A stretch of 33,229 nucleotides of DNA from an uncultured Clostridia bacterium (GTDB taxonomy: Bacteria; Bacillota; Clostridia; Oscillospirales; Acutalibacteraceae). Where the stretch lies: assembly GCA_947630285.1 (NCBI GenBank), contig CANRHD010000021.1, positions 1-33,229 on the forward strand. Direction: 5' to 3'. Positions 24,444 to 33,052 of this stretch are shown here, one piece after another. Every line of letters begins with the position of its first letter. Within the stretch, counting starts at the first letter, position 1. The position numbers and the translations under genes were made by a program. The notes below the pieces were generated by a model. The model searched no databases. It was not told the origin of the DNA and worked only from the letters and a program-made list of their open reading frames with translations.

Positions 24444-24723
24444 TAAGGCGAGGGGAGTCGAACACACACCGCTTCACGCAGGCTCTTTTCGGCGCTTTTA
24501 CGCTTCTCCTCGTTGCCTTGCGTCAGCAAGGCTTCCTCGTCCGCACGCAAAATCACACGAAAAATAGCTCTGCGTTAAGTGCAAAGCAGTTTTCACCGAG
24601 CGGATTTGCGTTCAGGCAAGGAAGCGTCCGAAGGAAATACTGCCGTATTGTCAAGGGCGATGACACAGCATGGGCGTAAATCCGCCGTTGAAAACCGGTG
24701 TGGGTTCGGCTCCCCTCGCCTTA
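24444..24723. mobile_element. 280-bp MITE-like element with 28-bp terminal inverted repeats, copy 1
   Basis: The ends 24444-24471 and 24696-24723 are inverted copies with only two mismatches in 28 bases, each including GGCGAGGGGAG. The first 68 bases recur at 33162-33229 with three A/G differences. The interior has no transposase. An 82-codon open frame over most of it reads RGESNTHRF and TQALFGAFTLLL, but it is more likely a by-product of the repeat. The element has a higher GC content than its A/T-rich surroundings. It could be a non-autonomous transposable element or a structured interspersed repeat; a target-site duplication was not obvious. Confidence 0.7.
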
Positions 24724-24829
24724 TCGTTGAAAGAGTAAGAATTTTTTGATGCTGTCACTGAATTATCAAAAGCTATTAGTCCGCAGAAGTCGTGCTATAT
24801 TATTTTAAGGCGTTTGAAGGGCAACAGGC

Positions 24830-25165
24830 TTATAAAATAATTTGAATTGCGGATTTCAGATATTCAAGGAAGCCGTCTCTTTTGTCCTCGGGTATCATTC
24901 GCAGTAATTCGATAGCTTTAAGCTCAAATTCGCTCAAATTCTCCTGCGTTTCGGGATTTCTGACATTTGTATATCCCATTAAATACGACGGGGAAACATT
25001 GAAATATTCCGCAAGCGTCTTTATTGTGGAGCTTTTCATATTGGTTACATTTCCGTTTTCGTATTTCCAAATTGCCTGCTTTTGCACCCCGATAACTTTG
25101 CCGAGCTGTTCCTGAGTCAAGCCTTTTTCTTTTCTTAATTGCTTTAGCCGTTCTGCAAGTGTCAC
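24830..25165 (-). CDS. XRE-family helix-turn-helix repressor (CI-like)
   Basis: A 111-residue DNA-binding protein. The HTH (about 4-62) reads LKQLRKEKGLTQEQLG, IGVQKQAIWKYENG, and TIKTLAEYFNVSPSYLMG, the classic phage-repressor-like pattern; the short C-terminal part (DKRDGFLEYL) is helical and could mediate dimerisation. Translation starts at GTG 25165. It is divergent from the small HTH gene at 25336 across about 170 bp, the arrangement of a CI/Cro switch. No integrase or other phage gene is nearby, so it is either a remnant or a domesticated switch. Confidence 0.88.
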   Translation of the reverse strand: MTLAERLKQLRKEKGLTQEQLGKVIGVQKQAIWKYENGNVTNMKSSTIKTLAEYFNVSPSYLMGYTNVRNPETQENLSEFELKAIELLRMIPEDKRDGFLEYLKSAIQIIL

Positions 25166-25261
25166 TGCTGTTTCACAACCTTTCAGATATAAGTATATAT
25201 TGTAAAGTGTCTAAAATCAATAATTTTTAATTTGAAATATCTTAATAAGTTAATTTTTATG

Positions 25262-25290
25262 TTGACAAGTTAGGCAGAATATGTTAATAT
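25262..25290 (+). promoter_or_regulatory. Promoter of the Cro-like gene, with operator-like repeats
   Basis: A perfect TTGACA (25262-25267), 17 bp and TAATAT (25285-25290). The motif TATCTTAA occurs on both sides (near 25240 and 25298), the second inside AAGTATCTT, close to an inverted repeat. These could bind the divergent repressor. Confidence 0.65.
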
Positions 25291-25335
25291 TCAAGTATCT
25301 TAAAAAGATGATTGATTGTAAAAGGAGGGATAAAA

Positions 25336-25578
25336 GTGAACAAACAGTTATTAAGGTCTAAAATGGCTTTGTTCGGAGATACCGTTGCAACCCTTTCGTC
25401 GAAAATAGGCACCTCCACTGCTTCTCTATCCTTGAAAATGAATGGAAAATCAGACTTTAGACAGAGTGAAATAGACAAAATCAAAAATATATATTATTTG
25501 AGCGCCGATGAGATAGTAAATATTTTTTTTGCCACTCAGGTATCGCATAAAGATACCAACGGCAATGATAAGGGGTAG
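25336..25578 (+). CDS. Small Cro-like HTH protein (DUF739-like)
   Basis: An 80-residue protein whose body (LSSKIGTSTASLSLKMNGK, then SDFRQSEIDKIKNIYYLSADEI) is a compact helix-turn-helix of the kind found in phage Cro-like/DUF739 proteins; the tail is polar. The GTG at 25336 is six bases after AAAGGAGGG, an excellent site. The pairing with the divergent XRE repressor supports a Cro role in a bistable switch. No genes of a phage module follow; the next gene is convergent. Confidence 0.75.
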   Translation: MNKQLLRSKMALFGDTVATLSSKIGTSTASLSLKMNGKSDFRQSEIDKIKNIYYLSADEIVNIFFATQVSHKDTNGNDKG

Positions 25579-25753
25579 CTTAAAAGAAAACCTCTTTCGG
25601 CTCGGTAAAAATTCCGTAAAAAGCGGGGCGTTTGGACTTTCTCCGGCTTAAGTTTTGCCTTTCACGGCGGTGCGGCACGCATACAAATTTTACATTATCC
25701 TCGCATAATATAGGCAAAATATGCCTGTTTTTTTCATAAATTCTTCGCAAAAT

Positions 25754-25790
25754 AAAAGTCCGTTGGTGCAATGTCCATCAACGGGCTTTT
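25754..25790. terminator. Shared terminator, Cro-like gene / GH30 operon
   Basis: A 15-base imperfect stem (AAAAGTCCGTTGGTG / CATCAACGGGCTTTT) lies between the convergent genes, flanked by T-rich sequence on the plus side and A-rich on the other. The preceding 25579-25753 holds no gene that I can support. Confidence 0.75.
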
Positions 25791-25791
25791 A

Positions 25792-27156
25792 TTATTCGCA
25801 GATTACGGTCAACAGATGATTTTTGTCTATCGTCACTTTTTCTTTAAATTCCCCGTCATATTCTGTCTTTAACGCTTCGTTTTGACAGGAGGAAATAATT
25901 TTCATTCTGCTGAAATTGCCGTCAAAAAGTATGCTTGCCCTCTCGCCCTCGTTGACAATAACGGTGACGGTTTTCCCCTCGGGGGTGAGGAAAGAAAAGG
26001 CGTTCAGGCTGTTGCCGTTTTCGGGTAAATTGCCCGTGTCAAGGCAGACGGAGCCTATGGGGATAAACTTTGAAAAATGCGCCGTGGCGTAATACCTTTT
26101 GGCTGTGTAAAAGCGTGAAAAGTCATTTGTTGCGGTGAGCATACCGTCGCCGTAATCCCTGCCGTCCTCTTTTACGGAAATCTGATTTACCGCCACCCAG
26201 GAGGTCCAGCTTTGAGCGCCGGCAAGTATGAGGTCCTGGCCTATAATCCTCGCCGTGATAAGCGCCGCCTTGAACGAATCCGTGGGGCTTTTGTTGGGAA
26301 GCTCGCACCACTCGGACATATCAAAACGAAGCTCGGGATTTTTCAAAACCAAATCGTTTTTAAATTTAATTCTCGTTTCGTAATCATCGTCGCCGTGATA
26401 TGAATGATAGGCGAATATCGGCATAACGCTCATAATAAGCCCGTCGTTTTTGAGCGCCTGCAAATACTCGGGCGTAAGTCCCGTCATCTCGCCGGACTCC
26501 GGCCCGTAAAGCTTAACGGGAAGTTTCCTGTCGATAATTTCCTGCGCAAAGAGTCGGTAAATTTCGATTAGCTCCTGCGTTTCATAGTGACAGCCCTCCT
26601 GCCATACATATGAGCCGCCCCATTTCCATTGAGGCTCGTTTATGGGGCTTATATATTTTACGGGCACACCGTCATTTAAGAAAAATTCGGCAATATCAAG
26701 CATATAATTTACAAATTTTTTGTAATTCATCTTGGGTATATTGCAGGTGTGGTAAAGCAGGCTTCCCGTGCTTTGACCCGTTGAGGTCTGCGACCAATGC
26801 GGAGAATTGGCAAAGAGAATTACCGTGTCGATATTTCCCTTTTTTAAGCACAATTTCATAAAATCGCGGGCGGTTTTGTCGTTTTCAAAATTATAATGGC
26901 CCTGCTGTGCTTCACGGTCGAACTCGTAAAGGCTTTCGGTAAGCCTCCAGGGGTTTGTAACACGGCAGTTGCCCCTGTCGTAGCCTGCGCCGACATTATA
27001 GCGGTAAATGTTAAGCCCGAGACCGCTGTCGCCGTAGAGCATTTCGGAAATTACCTCTGCCGCCTCGCCCGTGCAGTATTGGCTCCACCAGCAGGAAGAA
27101 GTGCCGAAGCCTTTAAGGGTTTGCAGTTTTTTGGCGTTTTTAAAATCAAGCTTCAT
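25792..27156 (-). CDS. GH30 family glycosidase (endo-beta-1,6-galactanase-like)
   Basis: A 454-residue cytoplasmic enzyme: no signal peptide, (beta/alpha)8 barrel (about 1-365) plus a short beta domain. The acid/base is Glu174 in SPINEPQW and the nucleophile Glu282 in DMSEWC; GFGTSSCWWS at the N-terminus and RYNVGAGYDRG are typical of the GH30 branch that includes fungal endo-beta-1,6-galactanases. Glucuronoxylanase or beta-glucosidase-type GH30 specificity is less likely. It is the last gene of a three-gene operon, starting six bases after the beta-mannosidase stop, so the two enzymes probably act on the same imported oligosaccharides. Confidence 0.88.
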   Translation of the reverse strand: MKLDFKNAKKLQTLKGFGTSSCWWSQYCTGEAAEVISEMLYGDSGLGLNIYRYNVGAGYDRGNCRVTNPWRLTESLYEFDREAQQGHYNFENDKTARDFMKLCLKKGNIDTVILFANSPHWSQTSTGQSTGSLLYHTCNIPKMNYKKFVNYMLDIAEFFLNDGVPVKYISPINEPQWKWGGSYVWQEGCHYETQELIEIYRLFAQEIIDRKLPVKLYGPESGEMTGLTPEYLQALKNDGLIMSVMPIFAYHSYHGDDDYETRIKFKNDLVLKNPELRFDMSEWCELPNKSPTDSFKAALITARIIGQDLILAGAQSWTSWVAVNQISVKEDGRDYGDGMLTATNDFSRFYTAKRYYATAHFSKFIPIGSVCLDTGNLPENGNSLNAFSFLTPEGKTVTVIVNEGERASILFDGNFSRMKIISSCQNEALKTEYDGEFKEKVTIDKNHLLTVICE

Positions 27157-27162
27157 ATTTTA

Positions 27163-29700
27163 TCACTCTTCAATTTTTATATCTGCCGGAATTTTGCCGT
27201 GGAATGCGGCGTTGCCCAGATTTATGGGCGAGGTGAATATTTTTACTTTATTTTTCAGAACCTTTAATTTGCTCCTGTCCTTTTTCACATCGCACAGGCT
27301 CATTATGCCGATACCGTTTTGAAAATCCTCAAGGGCCGTACCGTCGGGGATTTTAACGGTTACCTGTTTTATTTCGCCGGGCATAAGGTCAAAGTAATTG
27401 TCCGAAAAAGGCTCCTCCGCCGTTTTGCTTTCAAGCCTTACAAGGCGTGCGAATTTATCGGATTTAAGGTAAATTTTAAGAAGCTGTCCGTCCCTTTCAA
27501 AATTTACGGATATTTTAGCCTTCGGAAGCTTCAGGTTCTTTTCCCTGTCAAGCAAAACGGTCTTTTGAAGCAGGGCTTTGCCGTCTTTGATAAGCCTTAT
27601 TAACACAGCGTCGCCGCTCTTGTCAAGCTCCCTTGCATCGAAGCTGTAAACGAGCTTATTTTCAAGGCGGTCAAGCGTAACGGCCGTTGATTTTCTGTAT
27701 TTCTCACCGCCGTTTATTTCAAAGACTGCGGCCTCAAGAGTTACTTTTTGCTCACTGTTTAAATCGTTTATAACATAAATATCTATTTTATTTTCGTCGT
27801 TTTCCACCGAGACGCCCAGCGGCGCATTGAAATTCCTTGCCGAATACTGCAAAGCCTTGTAATTGCCGTAGTAATCGTAGCTTGACCAGGAGCATACCGG
27901 CCAGCAGTCGTTAAACTGCCAATACAGGGCGCCGTTGCACCTGCCCTTATTCCTGCGCCAATGGGCCGTTGCGTCCTCGATACACTCCGCCTGGGTTATC
28001 TGCGAAAGGTAAATGCAGTCCTCAAATTTTTCGGGGAGATCGAAACGGGAGGCAATGTAGTAAATCATCTTGTCGTTGCCGTTTTGACATTTTTGGTGGG
28101 AGAGGAAAACCTCGCTTGCAAGGTCGAAATCCTTTTCTTCGGCAAATTTTTTAACCGTTTTTATATCGGGCAGGCTTTCAAAGCCGAACTCCGAACAGAA
28201 ACGGGTCATTCTCTTTCTGTAAAAGCTCATGGGTTTAAGCCCGTGCCATACCGCCCACAGGTGGGTGTCGCCCACATTGTCGCAGTCAACGCCCTTGTTG
28301 TGGGAAATTCCCACGGGCGAACCCGGTGTAAAGGGCGTAGAGGTATCGTATTTTCTTATCTCGTCCTCAAGTATGTGCCAGAAGAATTTTTCCGTCCATT
28401 CAATATAATTCCTGTACGCAAGCCAGCCCGAGTGCATCTCCTCGATCTCGTTGTTGCCGCACCAAAGCGCAAGAGAGGCGTGATGCGAAAGGCGTTTTAC
28501 ATTGTATTCGATTTCCCTTTTAACATTTTCAAGAAAATCCTCTTTGAAAAACGGATATGCCTGACAGGCGAACTGAAAATCCTGCCAGAGCAAAATTCCC
28601 ATTTCATCGCAGGCGTCGTAAAATTCATCGCTTCCGTAATATCCGCCGCCCCAAATTCTGAGGAAATTCATATTTGAAAACCTCACGGCGCCGAGCAGCT
28701 TTTTAAGAGCCTTTATATCAAATCTCGTTATGAACTGATCGGGCGGAATGTAGTTTGCACCCTTTGCAAAAACGGGTACGCCGTTGAGGACGAACTGAAA
28801 ATTTTTGCCCCATTTGTCTTTTTCACGGTTTAGCTCTATTGTGCGAAGACCTATCTTTTTCTCCGTTTGGCAAAGCTTTTCGCCGCCGCAAAAAAGCTCC
28901 GCCCTTACGGTATATAAGGGCTGAATGAACTTGCCCGAAAGCTCATAAGTCCACCAGAGCTCGGGGTTTTCAATTTCAAAAACCGCTTCGGCAGAATTTT
29001 CGCTCAAAACCTCGCCGTCGGGGCAAATTACGGATATTACGCAGTCCGTGTTGCCGTCCGAACAGTATTCAATATCCGCCTGCGCCTTAATGCTGACCTT
29101 TCCGTCCCTGTGTTCCTGACCGAGCTTTAGGAAATTGAGCCTCGCATGCTTTACAAATTCAAGCTCAACATTGCCCGTAATGCCGCTGGGCGTAAGCACG
29201 GGACCCCAGTCCCAGCCGAAATGGCTTTGCGGCTTCCTTATATGTACTATGCCGTTCTGCCCGTTGCTGTTGGGGGGAGCGGACTCCTTTTTGTATATGC
29301 GTTCAACATATTTTTTGGGGGAGCGGAAAATGATTGATAGCTCGTTGTTCCCAAGCTTTAGATAATTTTTAACTGAAAAGCTGTACCCTATAAAACAGTT
29401 ACAGCATTGAGCAAGCTTTTTACCGTTGATATACAGCTCGCAGACGGTGTCGAGCATATCACAGTTTAGATAAATTTTATCTGAATTCAACTCTTCCCTG
29501 TCAATGCCGAAAACTTTTTTGTATTCCCAGTCCTTTTCGGCGACAAAGCCCAAATCCTTTTCGTTTGTTCCCACAAACGGGTCGGGTATAATCCCGTTTG
29601 CCATAAGGTCAAGATAATTACAGCCGGGGACTTGGGCGCACAGCTCTTTTTCCGTTTTGTATTCTTTAAAGGTCCAGGTGCCGTTTAATGTCTTTTTCAT
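27163..29700 (-). CDS. GH2 beta-mannosidase
   Basis: An 845-residue cytoplasmic enzyme: N-terminal sugar-binding jelly roll (about 1-180, with RKPQSHFGWDWGP, a beta-mannosidase signature), immunoglobulin-like domain, (beta/alpha)8 barrel (about 290-620) and C-terminal beta domains. Catalytic residues visible are acid/base Glu418 in GNNEIEEM and nucleophile Glu504 in SEFGFESLP. It releases terminal beta-linked mannose from mannooligosaccharides or N-glycan cores. It lies 2 nt downstream of the MutT-like gene and just upstream of the GH30 gene, all on the minus strand. Neither a transporter nor a sugar regulator is in this operon. Confidence 0.93.
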   Translation of the reverse strand: MKKTLNGTWTFKEYKTEKELCAQVPGCNYLDLMANGIIPDPFVGTNEKDLGFVAEKDWEYKKVFGIDREELNSDKIYLNCDMLDTVCELYINGKKLAQCCNCFIGYSFSVKNYLKLGNNELSIIFRSPKKYVERIYKKESAPPNSNGQNGIVHIRKPQSHFGWDWGPVLTPSGITGNVELEFVKHARLNFLKLGQEHRDGKVSIKAQADIEYCSDGNTDCVISVICPDGEVLSENSAEAVFEIENPELWWTYELSGKFIQPLYTVRAELFCGGEKLCQTEKKIGLRTIELNREKDKWGKNFQFVLNGVPVFAKGANYIPPDQFITRFDIKALKKLLGAVRFSNMNFLRIWGGGYYGSDEFYDACDEMGILLWQDFQFACQAYPFFKEDFLENVKREIEYNVKRLSHHASLALWCGNNEIEEMHSGWLAYRNYIEWTEKFFWHILEDEIRKYDTSTPFTPGSPVGISHNKGVDCDNVGDTHLWAVWHGLKPMSFYRKRMTRFCSEFGFESLPDIKTVKKFAEEKDFDLASEVFLSHQKCQNGNDKMIYYIASRFDLPEKFEDCIYLSQITQAECIEDATAHWRRNKGRCNGALYWQFNDCWPVCSWSSYDYYGNYKALQYSARNFNAPLGVSVENDENKIDIYVINDLNSEQKVTLEAAVFEINGGEKYRKSTAVTLDRLENKLVYSFDARELDKSGDAVLIRLIKDGKALLQKTVLLDREKNLKLPKAKISVNFERDGQLLKIYLKSDKFARLVRLESKTAEEPFSDNYFDLMPGEIKQVTVKIPDGTALEDFQNGIGIMSLCDVKKDRSKLKVLKNKVKIFTSPINLGNAAFHGKIPADIKIEE

Positions 29701-29702
29701 AC

Positions 29703-30107
29703 TTATCTCCCGTAGGTTTCTTTAATCAGCTTTAAAATATCCCTGTCGGCAGGGCAGAAATCGTATTTTGGTATTTCTTCGGGCGTTATCAGTTTTATAT
29801 CGTTGTGTTCGAGCAGCTTCGGCTCGCCCTCGGTAATCTCGGCGTTAAAAAGGGTCAGATGAATGAGCAGGTCGGGATATTTGTGGGTAACCTCGGTAAA
29901 AACGCCGTTTACCTTAATTTCTACGCCAAGCTCTTCACGGCATTCCCTTTTAAGGGCTTCCTCCTTGCTTTCGCCCGGCTCTACCTTGCCGCCGACAAAT
30001 TCCCACAACAGCCCTCTTGTCTTGTGCTTCGGCCTTTGGCAAATCATAAATTTGTTACCCTCCCGGATAAGTGCGGCAACAACCTGCGTGATTTTTTCGT
30101 TATACAT
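29703..30107 (-). CDS. MutT-like Nudix hydrolase (8-oxo-dGTP diphosphatase type)
   Basis: A 134-residue Nudix protein: VVAALIREGNKFMICQRP, GLLWEFVGGKVEPGES, and a full box ending RECREELGV, then YDFCPADRDIL at the C-terminus. The WEFxGGKxExGE pattern is that of MutT/NUDT1-like enzymes that hydrolyse oxidised dGTP. It is the first gene of the operon with the two glycosidases; the link is probably only transcriptional. AAGGGGTGGT precedes the ATG. Confidence 0.88.
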   Translation of the reverse strand: MYNEKITQVVAALIREGNKFMICQRPKHKTRGLLWEFVGGKVEPGESKEEALKRECREELGVEIKVNGVFTEVTHKYPDLLIHLTLFNAEITEGEPKLLEHNDIKLITPEEIPKYDFCPADRDILKLIKETYGR

Positions 30108-30133
30108 TTCACCACCCCTTAAATATGATTAAT

Positions 30134-30162
30134 ATTATACAATGTAAACGGCAATATTGCAA
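30134..30162 (-). promoter_or_regulatory. Promoter of the mutT-GH2-GH30 operon
   Basis: On the minus strand TTGCAA (30157-30162), a 17-bp spacer and a perfect TATAAT (30134-30139). A weaker divergent promoter for the GH95 gene lies at 30201-30229 (TTTATT, 17 bp, TATTAT). Confidence 0.72.
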
Positions 30163-30253
30163 CGAAATATGAGCATAAAGTTATATTTGTTAAAAAGGTA
30201 TTTATTTTTTTAAAAGTAAATGGTATTATATAACTCGGAAAGGGATGATACAT

Positions 30254-32944
30254 TTGAAAAAAATTCATTTCAGCGATAAATTTAAAAAAGTCGTAAAAAA
30301 AACCGTTAAGACCTTACTGTGCATAGTGCTTACCGTTTGTATCCTGCTATCTGTAACGGTACTCGGACTTAAGGCTTACCAGAAATCAACACAGGGCGAC
30401 GCCTCCCTGCTCAAAGGCGAAACTCAAAAGGCGTTTTCAACTGAATTTTACAATGTTGTCACATATCCTAAGACAAAAACTCAGGGAAGATATTGGCGTG
30501 ACGGAATGATAGGCGGTAACGGAAAGCTCGGCTTTGTTACCTCCGGCGCTCCGTACAGCGATACCATTATATATCAGGATGTCGATTATATTATGCCGAC
30601 AGACCGTGACAGGAACTATTTGCCTGATTTAACGGGCGACCTTGAAAAGACAAGGCAGGCCGTAGTTAATCTTGATATGAGCTGGAATGTTGCAGACAGT
30701 AAAAGCTGGAATTACGGTTATTCGTTCCACCCGGGTCAGCAGTTGAGGCTTACTCAGGAGAAATCATTATTCTTTAAGGATTATATCCGCTGGACGGACT
30801 ACGAAACAGGCGAGGTAGGCGTTTCGTACCGTGATAAGAACGGCACATGGGAGAGAACAACCTTTACCTCCCGAACGGACGATGTGACGGTTACAAAAAT
30901 TACGCAGTCGTCGCAGGGCAGTAAAATAAACCTCACTTTATCTCTTGACGACGCAAGCGGAATTTATAAGTTCGGCAACGGCGACGAGAAAAATATGCAG
31001 TACAAAAAGCTTGTCGATGATAAGGGCGAGTATATAAGCTTTGTCGCACATTATCCCGACTATGAGCTCTCTTCGCTTGCAGACGGCGGATATGCCGGCG
31101 TTACATATATTGTTGTTGAGGGCGGCTCAAAGGAAAAGGTACAGCTTGACGCCGACAAAAATCAAAAACAGAGCGAAAGTATAATAAAGGGCGACGCAAA
31201 CCCCGCCGTTAAAATTACCGACGCAGACGCAGTTTACCTTATAACCAAAAACGACAGAAGCTTCAATCTGTGTCCCTTTGAGGAGTTTGAAAATAAAACG
31301 CAGTACGCTCTCACGGACGAATTAATGAAGGACTGCAAGGCCGTTGCGGATAAATACACCAAGGACGGCAAGTTCGACTATTCCATGGCGTTAAAGCCGA
31401 GCGCAGATATTCAGGCGGAAATGTTTAACCGTGTGAGCTTTACTCTCGGCGGCGATGAAAACGGGCAGAGGGATCTCCCCAACGAGGATTTGCTGTTTAA
31501 GCAGAAGTTCTCCGGAAAAGTAAACGAGGCGCTTATCGAAAGATTTTATAAACAGGCGAGATACGCTATGATTTGTTCAAGCGGCTATTCGATGACAAGG
31601 CTTTCGGGAATGTGGACGGGCGAGTTCAACCCCGGCTGGCGCAGCGACTATACCATGGACGCAAACGCCAATCTTCAGTCAAGCGGTATGAACACCTCAA
31701 ACCTTGTCGAGTTCGGCGAGGGCTATATAAAGTTTATTCTTCGTCAGATAGACGATTGGAAAATCAACGCCGAAAAAATTTACGGTATGAAGGACGCAAT
31801 TCTCTGCCCCGTTCACAGCGACGGCGACGGTGCGCTCAACGCAGAGTATTATCAGGGCTATCCGTTCCAATACTGGAATGCCGGCGCAAGCTGGATGATT
31901 CAGCCGATTTACGAGATGTACGAGTGCTTCGGTAATGTGAGCATTACGGGCGATAACGGCGAAAAAATGAAATTGCTTGAAGATGTGCTTTTGCCGCTTC
32001 TTACATTGCAGTCAAATTTCTGGGATCAGCTTGTTACCCCCGAATACTATACCGATAAGGACGGCAACGCCTGCTACGAAAAGGGCAAGACCGATTTAAA
32101 GGACGGGGAAAAGTATTTGCTTGTTCCCTCGTACTCACCAGAAAACACAACGGGCGGTGAAAAATACAATTCCACCGTCGCCGCAAACGCCGCTATGGAT
32201 ATAGGTGCGGCAAAGAGCGGACTTGAAATGACAATAAACGCAGAAAACGCCGTTAAATCTGACGGCTATGAGCAGAGAGTCGAGCATTGGACGGAGCTTT
32301 TAAACAACTTGCCCGATTATCAGCTTGACGAAAGCGGAGCCGTTAAGGAATGGTGCGCCAATCAGTATGAGGACAACAACAAGCACCGCCATATCAGCCA
32401 CCTTTACTGCGCTTGGCCGCTCAACGAAACACAGCACGATGAAAAGCTTGCAGACGCAGTTCTCCGCGCAATAGAAAACAGAGAAAAGGAAAACAGCGCT
32501 TCGCACGGCTTTGTTCATCAGGCTTTGGTGCTTGCAAGGCTTAAACAGGGCGAGAGGGTAAACGGCTTGGTACACAGCCTTTTGAAGAGCAATATCTGCT
32601 ATACCTCGCTTATGACGGACCACAACACGAACAGGGGCTCGGACACCTACTGCACCGATACGGAATTGGGTATGATAGGCATAGTAAACGAAAGCCTTGT
32701 ATATTCCGAAAGGGGCGAGATTGAGCTGTTGCCGGCGCTTCCCGACGATTGGGTAAAGGGCGAGATTAACGGCATCAGGGCGAGGACAAACGCCGTTGTT
32801 TCCGTTAAGTGGGAGAACGGCAAGGCAACCGCCGAGATAACCTCGGACATCGACCAGACCTTAAAGGTTTTGTGCGCCGGTTCCGAAGCCCAAACGGTAA
32901 CGCTGAAAGCAGGCGAGACAAAAACTCTTGATTTTAATTTTTAA
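30254..32944 (+). CDS. GH95-like glycosidase with N-terminal membrane anchor
   Basis: An 896-residue protein whose first 25 residues are basic and then hydrophobic (TLLCIVLTVCILLSVTVLGL), so it is exported and probably anchored at the outer face of the membrane. The rest follows the GH95 alpha-fucosidase/alpha-galactosidase layout: an N-terminal beta domain (RDGMIGGNGKLGF), an (alpha/alpha)6 barrel (RLSGMWTGEFNPGW, SPENT with candidate acid Glu630, HRHISHLYCAWP) and a C-terminal beta domain (IELLPALPDDW). In characterised GH95 fucosidases the base relay is NxN in YTININ; here the site reads YTMDAN, so the first Asn is Asp469 and the second Asn471. The substrate may differ from alpha-1,2-fucose. 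TTG 30254 has the better spacing from GGAAAGGG; ATG 30245 is an alternative. Confidence 0.85.
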   Translation: MKKIHFSDKFKKVVKKTVKTLLCIVLTVCILLSVTVLGLKAYQKSTQGDASLLKGETQKAFSTEFYNVVTYPKTKTQGRYWRDGMIGGNGKLGFVTSGAPYSDTIIYQDVDYIMPTDRDRNYLPDLTGDLEKTRQAVVNLDMSWNVADSKSWNYGYSFHPGQQLRLTQEKSLFFKDYIRWTDYETGEVGVSYRDKNGTWERTTFTSRTDDVTVTKITQSSQGSKINLTLSLDDASGIYKFGNGDEKNMQYKKLVDDKGEYISFVAHYPDYELSSLADGGYAGVTYIVVEGGSKEKVQLDADKNQKQSESIIKGDANPAVKITDADAVYLITKNDRSFNLCPFEEFENKTQYALTDELMKDCKAVADKYTKDGKFDYSMALKPSADIQAEMFNRVSFTLGGDENGQRDLPNEDLLFKQKFSGKVNEALIERFYKQARYAMICSSGYSMTRLSGMWTGEFNPGWRSDYTMDANANLQSSGMNTSNLVEFGEGYIKFILRQIDDWKINAEKIYGMKDAILCPVHSDGDGALNAEYYQGYPFQYWNAGASWMIQPIYEMYECFGNVSITGDNGEKMKLLEDVLLPLLTLQSNFWDQLVTPEYYTDKDGNACYEKGKTDLKDGEKYLLVPSYSPENTTGGEKYNSTVAANAAMDIGAAKSGLEMTINAENAVKSDGYEQRVEHWTELLNNLPDYQLDESGAVKEWCANQYEDNNKHRHISHLYCAWPLNETQHDEKLADAVLRAIENREKENSASHGFVHQALVLARLKQGERVNGLVHSLLKSNICYTSLMTDHNTNRGSDTYCTDTELGMIGIVNESLVYSERGEIELLPALPDDWVKGEINGIRARTNAVVSVKWENGKATAEITSDIDQTLKVLCAGSEAQTVTLKAGETKTLDFNF

Positions 32945-32958
32945 TAAGCGATAAAAAT

Positions 32959-32990
32959 AATCACCGGCTTGTAAACTCAGGCCGGTGATT
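32959..32990 (+). terminator. Terminator of the GH95-like gene
   Basis: A perfect ten-base stem, AATCACCGGC / GCCGGTGATT, with a 12-base loop lies 14 bp after the stop codon, followed by TTAGTTTG. The T-run is weak on the plus side. Confidence 0.7.
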
Positions 32991-32991
32991 T

Positions 32992-33052
32992 AGTTTGCCG
33001 ATAAACTGTTTTGCAATAGCAAAATATTAAAAAGTTTTTGTCCGTCTTTTTT
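32992..33052 (+). repeat. Intergenic repeat, copy C
   Basis: Starts right after the terminator and carries the core GCCGATAAACTGTTTTGC and the tail GTTTTTGTCCGTCTTTTTT. It is the inverted counterpart of 78-137, and its first half matches 7471-7500. Confidence 0.75.

Noticed and set aside
24447-24470. tRNA-like T-arm motif (GGGGAGTCGAAC)
   Set aside because: No cloverleaf, anticodon arm or CCA end could be built; the motif is part of a terminal inverted repeat.
24431-24679. 82-codon frame inside the 280-bp element
   Set aside because: It spans a terminal inverted repeat and interior of a multi-copy element, has no ribosome binding site, and its composition follows the repeat.
78-33052. Inverted repeats near both window ends as the ends of one large composite transposon
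   Set aside because: No transposase or integrase lies between them, a third partial copy is internal, and the contents are ordinary chromosomal genes.
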